A DNA stretch of 64,000 nucleotides from Ciceribacter sp. L1K22 (GCF_017599385.1 NZ_JAGFPK010000001.1:1-64000); one strand, 5' to 3'. Positions 26,147-35,176 are shown, numbered from the stretch's first letter. The notes: generated from the sequence alone by a model not told the origin. A program made the numbers and translations.

Positions 26147-27577
26147 GTGGCGGCGACCAAAATGGAAACTGTAAACGGAAGATTGGGCGTCGCATGGAAG
26201 GGTCGACGCCAATTGTCTAACCCGGATCATGTTTCATATACATCACAAACAACCGCGCCCGCCTATGTGTCTCCCCTGGCGGTAATGGCGGTAATGGGCT
26301 CGCTGACGCTCAACCTCTTCCTCTGTTTCGTAAACACGCGGGTCTTCGGGATCGGCCAAAGCCATCTGATGCTGGCCGAAATGGCAGTGGTGGGTACCGC
26401 CCTCGTAGCGGCCATGAGCAGGCAGATCGGACTGTATGTGGTTGCTGCTCTCTTCTGCAGCTATATCGTCTTTCTATCGGCTCTGAGGCAGGAGAATGAC
26501 CTGAAGGTGATGCGCGATGTATTGATCGCAATTGCCTTCTATTTCATGGGCATCCGTTCGGCCAATCTGAAACTTGCAGACCGGCTTGTCGCCGCGAGCG
26601 CGGTTCTCGTGCTGCTCGTGGGCTTCATTGAGTATTTCGCGACGGACGTCTATCTCCAGTATTTCAACATCCTCGGCTATTACATTGCCCGCGGGACCAT
26701 CAAGGTTGAAGAAGCGTTCGGGGCCACGACCGGGCTTTTCGGCAGCGGGATGCGCCCCGAGGCGCGAACATTGTTGCCCTTTCTCGGCGAACACCGGGTC
26801 TCCTCCGTCTTTCTTGAACCGGTGTCGGCCGGAAACTACGGTGCGCTGATCTATTGCTGGGCTCTGACGCGCGCCGGCATGAGGTGGCGACGCTTTGTGT
26901 TCATCGCGGCTCTTGCGGTGATCATCATGGCTGACGCCCGGTTCGGCTTTTTCACCTGTATCCTGGTCACGTTGCTGTTGCCATTCTTTCGGATCATTCC
27001 CAAACTGGTCTGGTTCGTGGCACCGTTTCTTCTCCTCGCCGCCCTGGCATCCTACGGGATTATCAGTCAGACGGACGGTGGTGCCAATGACATAGCCGGG
27101 CGCTTCAATGTGACGGCACACCTGCTGGCCCAACTGTCCCCCTCCGTCGTTTTCGGATGGCAGACAACGGATCAGTTTACGGCGGACTCCGGCTTCGCCT
27201 ATACCTTGACGCAGTTCGGAATTGTCGGGTTCTTCATGCTGTGGGGCGCAGCGGTTTATGCCCCCGCCAGGACAGCGGGCGGCTGGCGGTTTCACGCAGC
27301 GGTGCTTGTCTATCTGTTGCTTCTGATGCTGATCAGTAATTCGTTCTACTCGATCAAGACCGCCGGCTTGATGTGGTTCCTCGTCGGCGTGATGGACAAG
27401 GTCGATCTCGCTGCACTGGGGCAGCGACCTAAAGCAGCCAAGGGCACCTACGGTGAGAGCTCCTTACCTGGAACTAATGCTCCAGCGCCGTACAGGTCTT
27501 TCCGGAGGAATCGGAAAGGAATGGCTGAAGCGCCGAAAGTTGGGGCCGGTCGCCTTTCCCGGTCGGCTGGATATTGA
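26147..27577 (+). CDS. Wzy-like polysaccharide polymerase membrane protein
   Basis: This polytopic membrane protein has about ten hydrophobic helices between residues 45 and 425 and a large loop containing SGMRPEARTLLPFLGEHRVSS with the conserved EP in FLEPVSAGNYG. It resembles the O-antigen polymerase/ligase group found beside ExoP-like genes in rhizobia. The start is GTG 26147, or ATG 26162 five codons later; neither has a good ribosome-binding site. The last 35 or so residues are Arg/Pro/Ala-rich and are read from the antisense of the GH5 gene end (104-base overlap). The conserved protein therefore seems to end near residue 440. It is in an operon with the wzz-like gene. Confidence 0.85.
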   Translation: MAATKMETVNGRLGVAWKGRRQLSNPDHVSYTSQTTAPAYVSPLAVMAVMGSLTLNLFLCFVNTRVFGIGQSHLMLAEMAVVGTALVAAMSRQIGLYVVAALFCSYIVFLSALRQENDLKVMRDVLIAIAFYFMGIRSANLKLADRLVAASAVLVLLVGFIEYFATDVYLQYFNILGYYIARGTIKVEEAFGATTGLFGSGMRPEARTLLPFLGEHRVSSVFLEPVSAGNYGALIYCWALTRAGMRWRRFVFIAALAVIIMADARFGFFTCILVTLLLPFFRIIPKLVWFVAPFLLLAALASYGIISQTDGGANDIAGRFNVTAHLLAQLSPSVVFGWQTTDQFTADSGFAYTLTQFGIVGFFMLWGAAVYAPARTAGGWRFHAAVLVYLLLLMLISNSFYSIKTAGLMWFLVGVMDKVDLAALGQRPKAAKGTYGESSLPGTNAPAPYRSFRRNRKGMAEAPKVGAGRLSRSAGY

Positions 27578-28538
27578 GCGGTTCGCTTTCCGGCCACCAG
27601 TCACCTGCAACCCAATAAGCCCACCCGACCCAGACATCGTCGGCGGTCTCGACGACCGCGGTGGCCTCCTCCAGCCCCGTGCGGCAGGAGGCGTCGGTCG
27701 GAACCCCAAATTCTCCGAGATAGCCGCGCTTGCCGTTCTCCCGAAGCCAGGTCGTAAAGGTCTGCAAGGCAGCGATGGCGTCGTCCGCTCGGCTGCAATT
27801 GCCCTTTGTTCCGGAAAAGTCGTCGTCGAAGTACTGATGAACCTCATAGGCAAAATTGTCAGCCGGATCGACGACACCGAGCATGACCGTTGCGTGGTTC
27901 CCGCCGTCTTCATCCCGTTGCCACGCGTGTGCGCCGGTCCAATGCGTACCCGGAACCAAGACCAGATTATTCGCATCGACGGCGCGAATGGCTGCGATCG
28001 CAGCGTTTGTCGCTGACAACCATTGGTGTGTCGGAATGTCGAATGGCTCGTTCATCAAACCGAAAGAGATGTCGTTGGCGTTGGCGAAACGCTCCGCCAG
28101 TCGCCCCCAAAAGTCCGCAAAGGCTGCATCAGGCAGGTCTGGCGAGCCGACCACTTTATCGCGGTATCGGGCGTAATTGTGCGGATCGAGAACGACGCTC
28201 ATTCCGAACTGTCGGGCGAGCACAACCGTTTCCTCGATGAGGCGCAAATGATCGGGATCGAGCTCCTTGAACAGCTCTGGCTGCAGTCGCTCCCACCGGA
28301 ACGGGAGCCGGATCGAGGTAAAACCCTTTTCGGCGAAATAGGCGACCGTGTCCTCCGACGGATAGACGTAGTCCTGGAAAACGTTGCCGCCGTCTCCTCC
28401 GAACTCGGCCCCGGAAAGGTTTATTCCCCGAAGACAGCTTGGGCCACTGGCGTTTGCTGGCGTCTGGCCTGCGAGGCCAAGCACGAGGAGCCCGGAAGCC
28501 AAAATCCTGTTGACCGCGTTGCCGTCTCTTCCGATCAT
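27474..28538 (-). CDS. Secreted GH5 endoglucanase-like hydrolase
   Basis: This is a 354-residue glycoside hydrolase family 5 enzyme. ATG 28538 gives a signal peptide (RILASGLLVLGLAGQTPANA, cleavage near residue 30); the frame opens 15 codons earlier, without signal-peptide logic. The barrel starts CLRGINLSGAEFGGDGG, followed by FTSIRLPFRWERLQPE. The acid/base is Glu164 in GLMNEPFD, and the nucleophile is Glu276 in GYLGEFGVP. It is placed with polysaccharide-export genes, which suggests a periplasmic or extracellular enzyme trimming a beta-glucan or the locus' own polymer. It is divergent from glxA and overlaps the polymerase gene tail to tail by 104 bases. Confidence 0.92.
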   Translation of the reverse strand: MIGRDGNAVNRILASGLLVLGLAGQTPANASGPSCLRGINLSGAEFGGDGGNVFQDYVYPSEDTVAYFAEKGFTSIRLPFRWERLQPELFKELDPDHLRLIEETVVLARQFGMSVVLDPHNYARYRDKVVGSPDLPDAAFADFWGRLAERFANANDISFGLMNEPFDIPTHQWLSATNAAIAAIRAVDANNLVLVPGTHWTGAHAWQRDEDGGNHATVMLGVVDPADNFAYEVHQYFDDDFSGTKGNCSRADDAIAALQTFTTWLRENGKRGYLGEFGVPTDASCRTGLEEATAVVETADDVWVGWAYWVAGDWWPESEPLNIQPTGKGDRPQLSALQPFLSDSSGKTCTALEH

Positions 28539-28646
28539 GACCGCCCTGTCCTGTTTCCGGAAGACTAGATACCGGGCTATCACCGGTCAATGCTGCGTCG
28601 CCTTTATGGTTGACGGCCGACCAACCAGATCGAGAGTTTGGCGTTC

Positions 28647-29606
28647 ATGACCACACCGCTTGCGACGTCGCCGGAGAGCGTCGGTATCGTGCTCATCCCT
28701 GGCTTCGCGCTGATGTGCTATGCGTCCGCAGTGGAACCTCTTAGAGCCGCCAATCTGTTGGCGGGTCGGGAACTCTACCATGTCACCACGTTCGCGCCGG
28801 AGGGCGTTTCTGTCACATCCTCTTCAGGCGCGGTGGTTCCCTGCATACCGATGGGATCGGCAAAGCAGAGGGTCGACAGCCTCTTCGTCATCGCCGGAGG
28901 GCATCCGTCCGTATGGAATTGGCCCGTCGTTCACAAGGTCTTGCGTGGAGCGGCGCGCGAAGGCGTCACCTTGGGGGGTATATCGGGAGGCCCGTATCTG
29001 CTTGCCGCGGCCGGTCTTCTGGCCGGCTACCGGTTCACGATCCATTGGGAGCACACGCCGGCGCTTCGTGAAGCCTTCCCCGATCTAAGGCCGGTCCCGG
29101 CTCGCTACGTGGTCGACCGGAACCGGTTGACATGCGGAGGCGGTATCGCCCCTCTCGACATGATGCACGCCTTGATCGCGCAGCGACACGGTGCGGCATT
29201 CGCGACGAAAATCAGCGACTGGTATCTTCATACGCACGTGGGTTCGTCCGCCGCTCCCCAGCGTGCATCGGCCGCCGAGCGTCATGGTCTGCACCATGAA
29301 GGCCTGCTTTCCGTTTTGGAGAAGATGGAGACGACGCTTGAGGCTCCACTCGACCGCTCGGCGATGGCCCGCTTTGCCGGCGTCAGCGAACGCCACCTCG
29401 ACAGGCTGTTTGCGACGCACCTGTCCTCGACATTCACGGCAGAATATCGGCGATTGAGGCTTGAGCAGGCCCGAACACTGCTTCAGCAGAGTGCGCTGAC
29501 GATATCGGAAATCGCGGTGGCATGCGGGTATTCTACGCCCGCCCACTTCGCGCGGTCTTATCGTCAGCAGTACGGTACCGCCCCAAGTGCGACCAGACGA
29601 CGTTAA
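28647..29606 (+). CDS. glxA: GlxA-family AraC-type regulator
   Basis: This 319-residue regulator has an N-terminal DJ-1/PfpI-like domain (VGIVLIPGFALMCYASAVEP, GGISGGPYLLAAAGLL, residues about 10-185) and a C-terminal AraC helix-turn-helix pair (DRSAMARFAGVSERHLDRLF; LTISEIAVACGYSTPAHFAR). ATG 28647 is chosen; TTG 28638 would add three residues. The product probably senses a nitrogen metabolite through the amidase-like domain and activates glxBCD, 126 bases downstream, where a direct repeat suited to an AraC protein is present. Confidence 0.92.
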   Translation: MTTPLATSPESVGIVLIPGFALMCYASAVEPLRAANLLAGRELYHVTTFAPEGVSVTSSSGAVVPCIPMGSAKQRVDSLFVIAGGHPSVWNWPVVHKVLRGAAREGVTLGGISGGPYLLAAAGLLAGYRFTIHWEHTPALREAFPDLRPVPARYVVDRNRLTCGGGIAPLDMMHALIAQRHGAAFATKISDWYLHTHVGSSAAPQRASAAERHGLHHEGLLSVLEKMETTLEAPLDRSAMARFAGVSERHLDRLFATHLSSTFTAEYRRLRLEQARTLLQQSALTISEIAVACGYSTPAHFARSYRQQYGTAPSATRRR

Positions 29607-29634
29607 GGGGGCACCTACCGCCATTCAAGTTTAG

Positions 29635-29664
29635 TTTCCCTAAATGAAATTTTTTTTCCCTTAA
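29635..29664 (+). promoter_or_regulatory. Direct repeat, candidate GlxA binding site
   Basis: TTTCCCTAAA (29635-29644) and TTTCCCTTAA (29655-29664) are 20 bases apart centre to centre, about two helical turns, as AraC-family proteins prefer. They are separated by an AT tract. The octamer GCACCTAC also occurs twice, at 29611 and 29671, exactly 60 bases apart. All lie between glxA and glxB. Binding by GlxA is inference. Confidence 0.4.
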
Positions 29665-29732
29665 TTGATCGCACCTACGTCGTCTGTTAAGTCGTATGGC
29701 AAGGTTTCCGGTCCGGAAGGGGAGAAGACGCG

Positions 29733-30641
29733 ATGTGCGGAATCGTCGGGTTGTTTTTGAAGGATGAGGCGCTCGAGCCGCTTCTTGGCACGCTGCTGTC
29801 GGACATGCTGGTGACCATGACCGACCGCGGCCCCGACAGCGCAGGCATCGCCATCTATGGCAACCATTCCACAGGCAACGCCAAACTTACCGTTCAGTCT
29901 TCCAAACCTGCCGAGGACTTCGTCGGGCTCGCGGATCACCTGTCGGTCCAGCTCGGCGTCGCCGTCGGGATGGAGCAAAAAAGCACACACGCCGTTCTCG
30001 GTCTGCCTGGGGCAAACCTGGAGGCTGCGCGCGACTGGATCACCGCAAACCGTCCTGGGATCCGGATCATGAGCGCTGGTGAAACCATAGAGATCTATAA
30101 GGAAACCGGGCTTCCGCGGGACGTCGTATCCCGCTTCGGCATCCGCGCCATGAGCGGTTCCCACGGGATAGGCCACACTCGAATGGCGACGGAGTCAGCT
30201 GTGACGACGCTCGGTGCCCACCCGTTTTCAACTGGCGCCGACCAGTGCCTGGTCCACAACGGCTCGCTGTCCAATCACAACAACATGCGGAGGGAACTGC
30301 GAAGGATCGGGATGACCTTCGAAACGGAAAACGATTCCGAAGTCGCCGCCGCCTACCTGACGGCCGAAATGGCGCGCGGAAAGAATCTCGGCGAAGCGCT
30401 CGGGGGCGCCGTGGAGGACCTTGATGGCTTCTTCACCTTTGTCGTCGGAACCAAATCAGGTTTCGGGGTCTTGCGCGACCCGATCGCCTGCAAGCCGGCC
30501 GTGATGGCGGAAACCGACCAGTATGTTGCTTTCGGCTCGGAGTACCGCGCCCTTGTCGGTCTGCCCGGCATAGAGACAGCCCGCATATGGGAGCCGGAGC
30601 CCGCGACCGTCTATTTCTGGGACCACGAGAAGACCGCCTGA
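29733..30641 (+). CDS. glxB: Class II glutamine amidotransferase, split glutamate synthase subunit
   Basis: This 302-residue glutaminase domain begins MCGIVGLFLKDEALEP, so Cys2 is the N-terminal nucleophile after Met removal. Also visible are DRGPDSAGIAIYG, IGHTRMATESAVTTLGAHPF and VHNGSLSNHNNMRREL, all standard for the amidotransferase part of glutamate synthase. It supplies ammonia to the FMN subunit (GlxD). Homologous three-subunit enzymes make N-methylglutamate in methylotrophs (MgsA here). It is eight bases upstream of glxC, so they are co-expressed. Confidence 0.93.
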   Translation: MCGIVGLFLKDEALEPLLGTLLSDMLVTMTDRGPDSAGIAIYGNHSTGNAKLTVQSSKPAEDFVGLADHLSVQLGVAVGMEQKSTHAVLGLPGANLEAARDWITANRPGIRIMSAGETIEIYKETGLPRDVVSRFGIRAMSGSHGIGHTRMATESAVTTLGAHPFSTGADQCLVHNGSLSNHNNMRRELRRIGMTFETENDSEVAAAYLTAEMARGKNLGEALGGAVEDLDGFFTFVVGTKSGFGVLRDPIACKPAVMAETDQYVAFGSEYRALVGLPGIETARIWEPEPATVYFWDHEKTA

Positions 30642-30648
30642 GGACATC

Positions 30649-31335
30649 ATGCAGACATTTGATCTCGCCACGACCCCGCTTCGTGAACTGAACCAGGCGC
30701 TCCACGCCGTGGCCAGCGGCAGCAACGATACCCACTTCGAAGTGTTGAACCCGCGCGGCAGCCATTCGGTCGCCGTCGGTGTCGATGCCCCTGTCACGGT
30801 CGATATGCAGGGCAATGTCGGCTACTATTGCGCCGGCATGAATGCTCAGGCGACAATCAATATCCATGGATCCGCCGGGCCGGGCGTCGCCGAAAACATG
30901 ATGTCGGGCACTGTGGTTATCGACGGCGATGCCAGCCAGTATGCGGGCGCCACCGGCCGCGGCGGGCTCCTCGTAATCAAGGGCAATGCCGCCTCGCGCT
31001 GTGGCATCTCGATGAAGGGGATAGACATCGTCGTGCGCGGCAATATCGGCCACATGTCGGCCTTCATGGCACAGTCGGGTAACCTCGTGGTCTTGGGTGA
31101 CGCCGGCGAAGCTTTGGGCGACAGCCTCTACGAGGCGAGGCTTTTCGTTCGCGGCAATGTCAGGAGCCTCGGTGCGGACTGCATCGAAAAGGAAATGAGA
31201 CCGGAGCATCTCGATCTGCTGCGCTCGCTTTTGGAGCGGGCCGAAATCACGGACGCCGATCCGGCCGACTTCAAACGCTATGGCTCTGCTCGCAAGCTCT
31301 ACAATTTCAACATCGACAACGCCGACGCCTATTGA
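30649..31335 (+). CDS. glxC: GXGXG-domain subunit of split glutamate synthase
   Basis: This 228-residue protein is made almost entirely of the right-handed beta-helix GXGXG domain that forms the C-terminal structural part of the glutamate synthase large subunit. The repeats read VDMQGNVGYYCAGMN, INIHGSAGPGVAENMM, VVIDGDASQYAGATGRGG, LVIKGNAASRCGISM and VVRGNIGHMSAFM. It has no catalytic residues of its own and is thought to scaffold the glutaminase and FMN subunits (MgsB-like). It lies between glxB and glxD with 7- and 15-base gaps. Confidence 0.92.
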   Translation: MQTFDLATTPLRELNQALHAVASGSNDTHFEVLNPRGSHSVAVGVDAPVTVDMQGNVGYYCAGMNAQATINIHGSAGPGVAENMMSGTVVIDGDASQYAGATGRGGLLVIKGNAASRCGISMKGIDIVVRGNIGHMSAFMAQSGNLVVLGDAGEALGDSLYEARLFVRGNVRSLGADCIEKEMRPEHLDLLRSLLERAEITDADPADFKRYGSARKLYNFNIDNADAY

Positions 31336-31350
31336 GCGGGGAGAGATCAG

Positions 31351-32679
31351 ATGAGCTATCGCAACCCGACCACCACGCCGCGCAAGTCAGCCACCTTCGA
31401 TGACTATACCCTTTCCGAAATCCGGCGCGCTGCGGCAACCGGCATTTACGACATTCGCGGCGGCGGCGCCAAGCGCAAGGTTCCGCACTTCGACGACCTT
31501 TTGTTTCTCGGCGCCTCGATTTCGCGCTATCCGCTGGAAGGCTACCGCGAACGATGCGACACCAACGTCGTGCTGGGCTCTCGCTTCGCGAAAAAACCGA
31601 TCGAACTGAAAATCCCGATCACCATTGCCGGCATGAGTTTCGGCTCCCTCTCAGGCCAGGCCAAGGAGGCTTTGGGCCGCGGTGCCAGCCTGTCGGGGAC
31701 TTCGACGACCACAGGCGACGGCGGCATGACGGAAGAGGAGCGCGGTCATTCCTCAATCCTCGTCTACCAGTATCTCCCCTCTCGCTACGGCATGAATCCG
31801 CGTGACCTGCGCCGCGCCGATGCGATCGAGGTGGTCGTCGGCCAAGGCGCGAAACCTGGCGGTGGCGGCATGCTGCTGGGCCAAAAGATTTCCGACCGGG
31901 TCGCGGAGATGCGAACCCTACCGAAAGGCATCGACCAGCGCTCGGCCTGCCGGCATCCCGACTGGACCGGGCCGGATGATTTGGAGATCAAGATCAATGA
32001 GCTGCGTGAGATAACCGACTGGGAAAAGCCGATCTATGTGAAGGTCGGCGGCGCCCGCCCCTACTATGACACAGCACTCGCCGTGAAGTCGGGTGCCGAC
32101 GTCGTTGTTCTCGACGGCATGCAGGGCGGCACGGCCGCGACCCAGGAAGTGTTTATCGAGCATGTCGGCATGCCGACCCTCGCCTGCATACGCCCGGCCG
32201 TGCAGGCACTACAGGACCTCGGCATGCACCGGAAAGTCCAGCTCATTGTCTCCGGCGGCATTCGCAACGGCGCCGATGTCGCGAAGGCGCTGGCGCTCGG
32301 CGCAGACGCGGTGTCGATCGGCACCGCCGCGCTCGTTGCGATCGGCGACAACGATCCTCGCTGGGAAGCGGACTACAACGCCCTTGGCACCACCGCCGGC
32401 GCCTACGACGACTGGCACGAGGGCAAGGACCCAGCCGGCATCACGACGCAGGATCCTGAACTCTCCAAACGTCTCGATCCTGTCGCCGCCGGTCGTCGCC
32501 TCGCAAACTATCTCAAGGTCATGACGCTGGAGGCGCAGACGATCGCCCGCGCCTGCGGCAAGAACCACGTTCACAATCTCGAACCGGAAGATCTCTGCGC
32601 CCTTACCATCGAGGCCGCCGCGATGGCCCAGGTGCCGCTTGCCGGCACCGGCTGGATACCCGGAAAGGGAGGCTTCTGA
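31351..32679 (+). CDS. glxD: FMN-binding glutamate synthase-type subunit
   Basis: This 442-residue FMN/iron-sulfur synthase domain of glutamate synthase type is found here as a separate polypeptide (MgsC-like). The barrel motifs are PITIAGMSFGSLSGQAKEAL, GQGAKPGGGGMLLGQKIS, IYVKVGGARPYYDTALAVKSGAD and the phosphate-binding LIVSGGIRNGADVAKALALGADAVSIG. A cysteine in LTMEAQ-like VMTLEAQTIARACGKNHVHNLEPEDLCAL may belong to the cluster region. With glxB and glxC it would form glutamate or an N-substituted glutamate. No dedicated electron-donor subunit (GltD) is encoded nearby. Confidence 0.93.
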   Translation: MSYRNPTTTPRKSATFDDYTLSEIRRAAATGIYDIRGGGAKRKVPHFDDLLFLGASISRYPLEGYRERCDTNVVLGSRFAKKPIELKIPITIAGMSFGSLSGQAKEALGRGASLSGTSTTTGDGGMTEEERGHSSILVYQYLPSRYGMNPRDLRRADAIEVVVGQGAKPGGGGMLLGQKISDRVAEMRTLPKGIDQRSACRHPDWTGPDDLEIKINELREITDWEKPIYVKVGGARPYYDTALAVKSGADVVVLDGMQGGTAATQEVFIEHVGMPTLACIRPAVQALQDLGMHRKVQLIVSGGIRNGADVAKALALGADAVSIGTAALVAIGDNDPRWEADYNALGTTAGAYDDWHEGKDPAGITTQDPELSKRLDPVAAGRRLANYLKVMTLEAQTIARACGKNHVHNLEPEDLCALTIEAAAMAQVPLAGTGWIPGKGGF

Positions 32680-32735
32680 CCAATCTTCAGTCTTACCATC
32701 AAAGTGTCGTCCATAAAATCCATAAGGGGAACGAA

Positions 32736-34043
32736 ATGACACTGGATCTCGAAAGCTATGCAAAGGCGCATGGCGTCAAATATTTTATGATCAGTTACAC
32801 AGATCTCTTCGGCGGACAGCGCGCCAAGCTTGTACCCGCCGCAGCGATCAAGGCCATGCAGGAGGAAGGCGCGGGTTTCGCGGGTTTTGCGACATGGCTC
32901 GACATGACGCCGGCTCACCCGGATCTCTTCGCCTTGCCGGACGCGTCGTCCGTCATCCAGCTTCCGTGGAAGAAGGAGGTCGCCTGGGTCGCCGCCGACT
33001 GCTGGATGGAGGGAAAACCGGTCGAACAGGCTCCGCGCAACGTGCTGAAGAAGCTGATAGCGGAAGCAGCCGGAAACGGGATGCGTGTGAAGACCGGCGT
33101 CGAAGCGGAATTCTTCCTAATCTCGACCGACGGCAGCGAGATCTCCGATGGCGCCGATACGGCCGAAAAGCCCTGCTACGACCAGCAGGCCCTCCTGCGA
33201 CGCTATGACGTGATTTCCGAAATCTGCGACTACATGCTGGAACTCGGCTGGCGCCCGTATCAAAACGATCACGAGGACGCCAACGGCCAGTTCGAAATGA
33301 ACTGGGAATTCGACGACGCGTTGAAGACGGCGGACAAGCACTCCTTTTTCAAATTCATGGTGAAGTCGGTCGCGGAAAAGCACGGATTGCGGGCGACATT
33401 CATGCCGAAGCCCTTCAAGGGCCTGACGGGCAACGGCTGCCACTGCCACATCTCTGTCTGGGACAACGACGGCAAGATCAACGTCTTCGCCGACGACAAA
33501 GCAGAATTCGGACTATCAGCGAAGGGAAGAAACTTCCTCGGCGGCATTATGGCCCATGCCTCGGCGATCGCCGCGATCACCAATCCGACCGTCAATTCCT
33601 ACAAGCGCATCAATGCCCCCCGGACCATATCCGGTGCGACCTGGTCCCCGAACACCGTTACTTGGACAGGCAACAACCGCACCCACATGGTTCGCGTGCC
33701 GGGTCCAGGGCGGTTCGAACTGCGTTTGCCCGATGGTGCCGTCAACCCCTACCTGCTCCAGGCGGTGATCATCGCCTGCGGTCTGAATGGCGTGAGAACC
33801 GTGGCGGATCCCGGACCGCACCACGACATCGACATGTACCAGGAAGGTCATCTGGTGAAGGACGCTCCTCGTCTTCCGCTCAATCTGCTCGACGCCTTGC
33901 GTGCCTACGACGGGGATACGCTGCTGAAGGACGCAATGGGAACGGAGTTTTCCGCTGCCTATCTTAAGCTCAAGCACAACGAATGGAACGCCTATGCCGG
34001 CCATTTCACCGAGTGGGAGCGTCTGACGACGCTCGACATCTAG
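32736..34043 (+). CDS. glnT: Type III glutamine synthetase / GMAS-like ligase
   Basis: This 435-residue glutamine-synthetase-fold ligase is of the GlnT class. Its motifs are YFMISYTDLFGGQRAKLVP, VEAEFFLISTDGS (metal-binding Glu), HEDANGQFEMNWEF, GNGCHCHISVWD, NPTVNSYKRINAPRTISGATW and RFELRLPDGAVNPYL. The class includes gamma-glutamylmethylamide synthetase as well as GlnT of rhizobia. The neighbouring glxBCD resembles N-methylglutamate synthase, so either glutamine or a gamma-glutamylamide may be the product. It lies 56 bases after glxD, and a terminator follows, so it probably ends the glx operon. Confidence 0.92.
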   Translation: MTLDLESYAKAHGVKYFMISYTDLFGGQRAKLVPAAAIKAMQEEGAGFAGFATWLDMTPAHPDLFALPDASSVIQLPWKKEVAWVAADCWMEGKPVEQAPRNVLKKLIAEAAGNGMRVKTGVEAEFFLISTDGSEISDGADTAEKPCYDQQALLRRYDVISEICDYMLELGWRPYQNDHEDANGQFEMNWEFDDALKTADKHSFFKFMVKSVAEKHGLRATFMPKPFKGLTGNGCHCHISVWDNDGKINVFADDKAEFGLSAKGRNFLGGIMAHASAIAAITNPTVNSYKRINAPRTISGATWSPNTVTWTGNNRTHMVRVPGPGRFELRLPDGAVNPYLLQAVIIACGLNGVRTVADPGPHHDIDMYQEGHLVKDAPRLPLNLLDALRAYDGDTLLKDAMGTEFSAAYLKLKHNEWNAYAGHFTEWERLTTLDI

Positions 34044-34092
34044 GACGGCAACGGACGCATCCCTTCGCAACGGGCGACATCTCATCCTCGTC

Positions 34093-34117
34093 GGCGCCGG
34101 CCTTTCCGGCGCCTTTT
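34093..34117 (+). terminator. Terminator after glnT
   Basis: GGCGCCGG (34093-34100) pairs with CCGGCGCC (34106-34113) around CCTTT and is followed by TTTT. It is a good Rho-independent terminator separating the glx operon from purU. Confidence 0.85.
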
Positions 34118-34168
34118 GATTGGGATAGACACGGCCAGCGAGTTTTTGCGCGAGGAGAAAGCATACCG

Positions 34169-35053
34169 ATGACCAGTTATGTATTGACGGTTTCCTGCAA
34201 GTCGACCCGGGGCATAGTCGCCGCCATTTCCGGCTATCTGGCGGAGCAGGGTTGCAACATCGTCGACTCCTCCCAGTTCGATGACCTCGACACCGGCAAG
34301 TTCTTCATGCGCGTCAGCTTCATATCGGAGCAGGGCATCAAGCGCGACAAGCTGGACGCGGGTTTTGCACCGGTGGCGGAAAAGTTCGCCATGACCTGGG
34401 AACTCCATGACGCCGCACAGCGCATGAAAGTCCTGTTGATGGTGTCACGCTTCGGCCATTGCCTCAACGACCTGCTCTACCGCTGGAAGATCGGCGCGCT
34501 GCCGATCGACATCGTCGGTGTCGTCTCCAACCACTTCGAATACCAGAAGGTCGTCGTCAACCACGACATCCCCTTCCACCACATCAAGGTCACCAAAGAC
34601 AACAAGCCGCAGGCCGAGGCGCAGCTCCTCGATCTCGTCGACCAGACCGGAACCGAGCTCATTGTGCTTGCCCGCTACATGCAGGTTCTCTCCGACAGCC
34701 TTTGTGCGAAGATGTCCGGCAAGATCATCAACATCCACCACTCCTTCCTGCCGAGCTTCAAGGGTGCAAACCCCTACAAGCAGGCCTTTGAGCGCGGCGT
34801 GAAGCTCATCGGCGCGACGGCTCACTATGTCACGGCCGATCTCGACGAAGGCCCGATCATCGAGCAGGATACGGTGCGAGTGACCCACGCGCAGTCGCCA
34901 GACGACTACGTCTCTCTGGGCCGCGATGTCGAAAGCCAGGTTCTTGCCCGTGCCATCCACGCGCATATCCATCACCGGACCTTCATTAACGGAAACCGCA
35001 CCGTTGTCTTCCCGGCGAGCCCCGGCTCCTACGCATCCGAGAGAATGGGCTGA
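34169..35053 (+). CDS. purU: Formyltetrahydrofolate deformylase
   Basis: PurU hydrolyses 10-formyl-tetrahydrofolate to formate and tetrahydrofolate. It is 294 residues from ATG 34169 (GAGGAGAAA upstream). An N-terminal ACT domain (SYVLTVSCKSTRGIVAAISGYL, about 1-80) precedes the formyltransferase fold. Catalytic motifs HHSFLPSFKGANPY and HYVTADLDEGPIIEQD supply the Asn/His/Asp set. Location after glxABCD-glnT is also known from other rhizobia and hints at one-carbon or methylated-amine metabolism. A frame opening at 33983 overlaps glnT and the terminator and is rejected. Confidence 0.95.
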   Translation: MTSYVLTVSCKSTRGIVAAISGYLAEQGCNIVDSSQFDDLDTGKFFMRVSFISEQGIKRDKLDAGFAPVAEKFAMTWELHDAAQRMKVLLMVSRFGHCLNDLLYRWKIGALPIDIVGVVSNHFEYQKVVVNHDIPFHHIKVTKDNKPQAEAQLLDLVDQTGTELIVLARYMQVLSDSLCAKMSGKIINIHHSFLPSFKGANPYKQAFERGVKLIGATAHYVTADLDEGPIIEQDTVRVTHAQSPDDYVSLGRDVESQVLARAIHAHIHHRTFINGNRTVVFPASPGSYASERMG

Positions 35054-35100
35054 GCGGTCCCGGCCGAGGGATCGGCTTCTGCGAGGAACACCAATACATT

Positions 35101-35134
35101 AGCCGTGCGTTCAGCGGATGGACGCACGGCTTTC
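35101..35134 (+). terminator. Terminator after purU
   Basis: AGCCGTGCGT (35101-35110) pairs perfectly with ACGCACGGCT (35122-35131), an eleven-base loop between, followed by TTTCC. It lies 48 bases after the purU stop and before the fusion-protein gene. Confidence 0.7.
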
Positions 35135-35176
35135 CTCTGATAATCTGGCGCGAATCGATTTCGGGAGAGATGGGTC

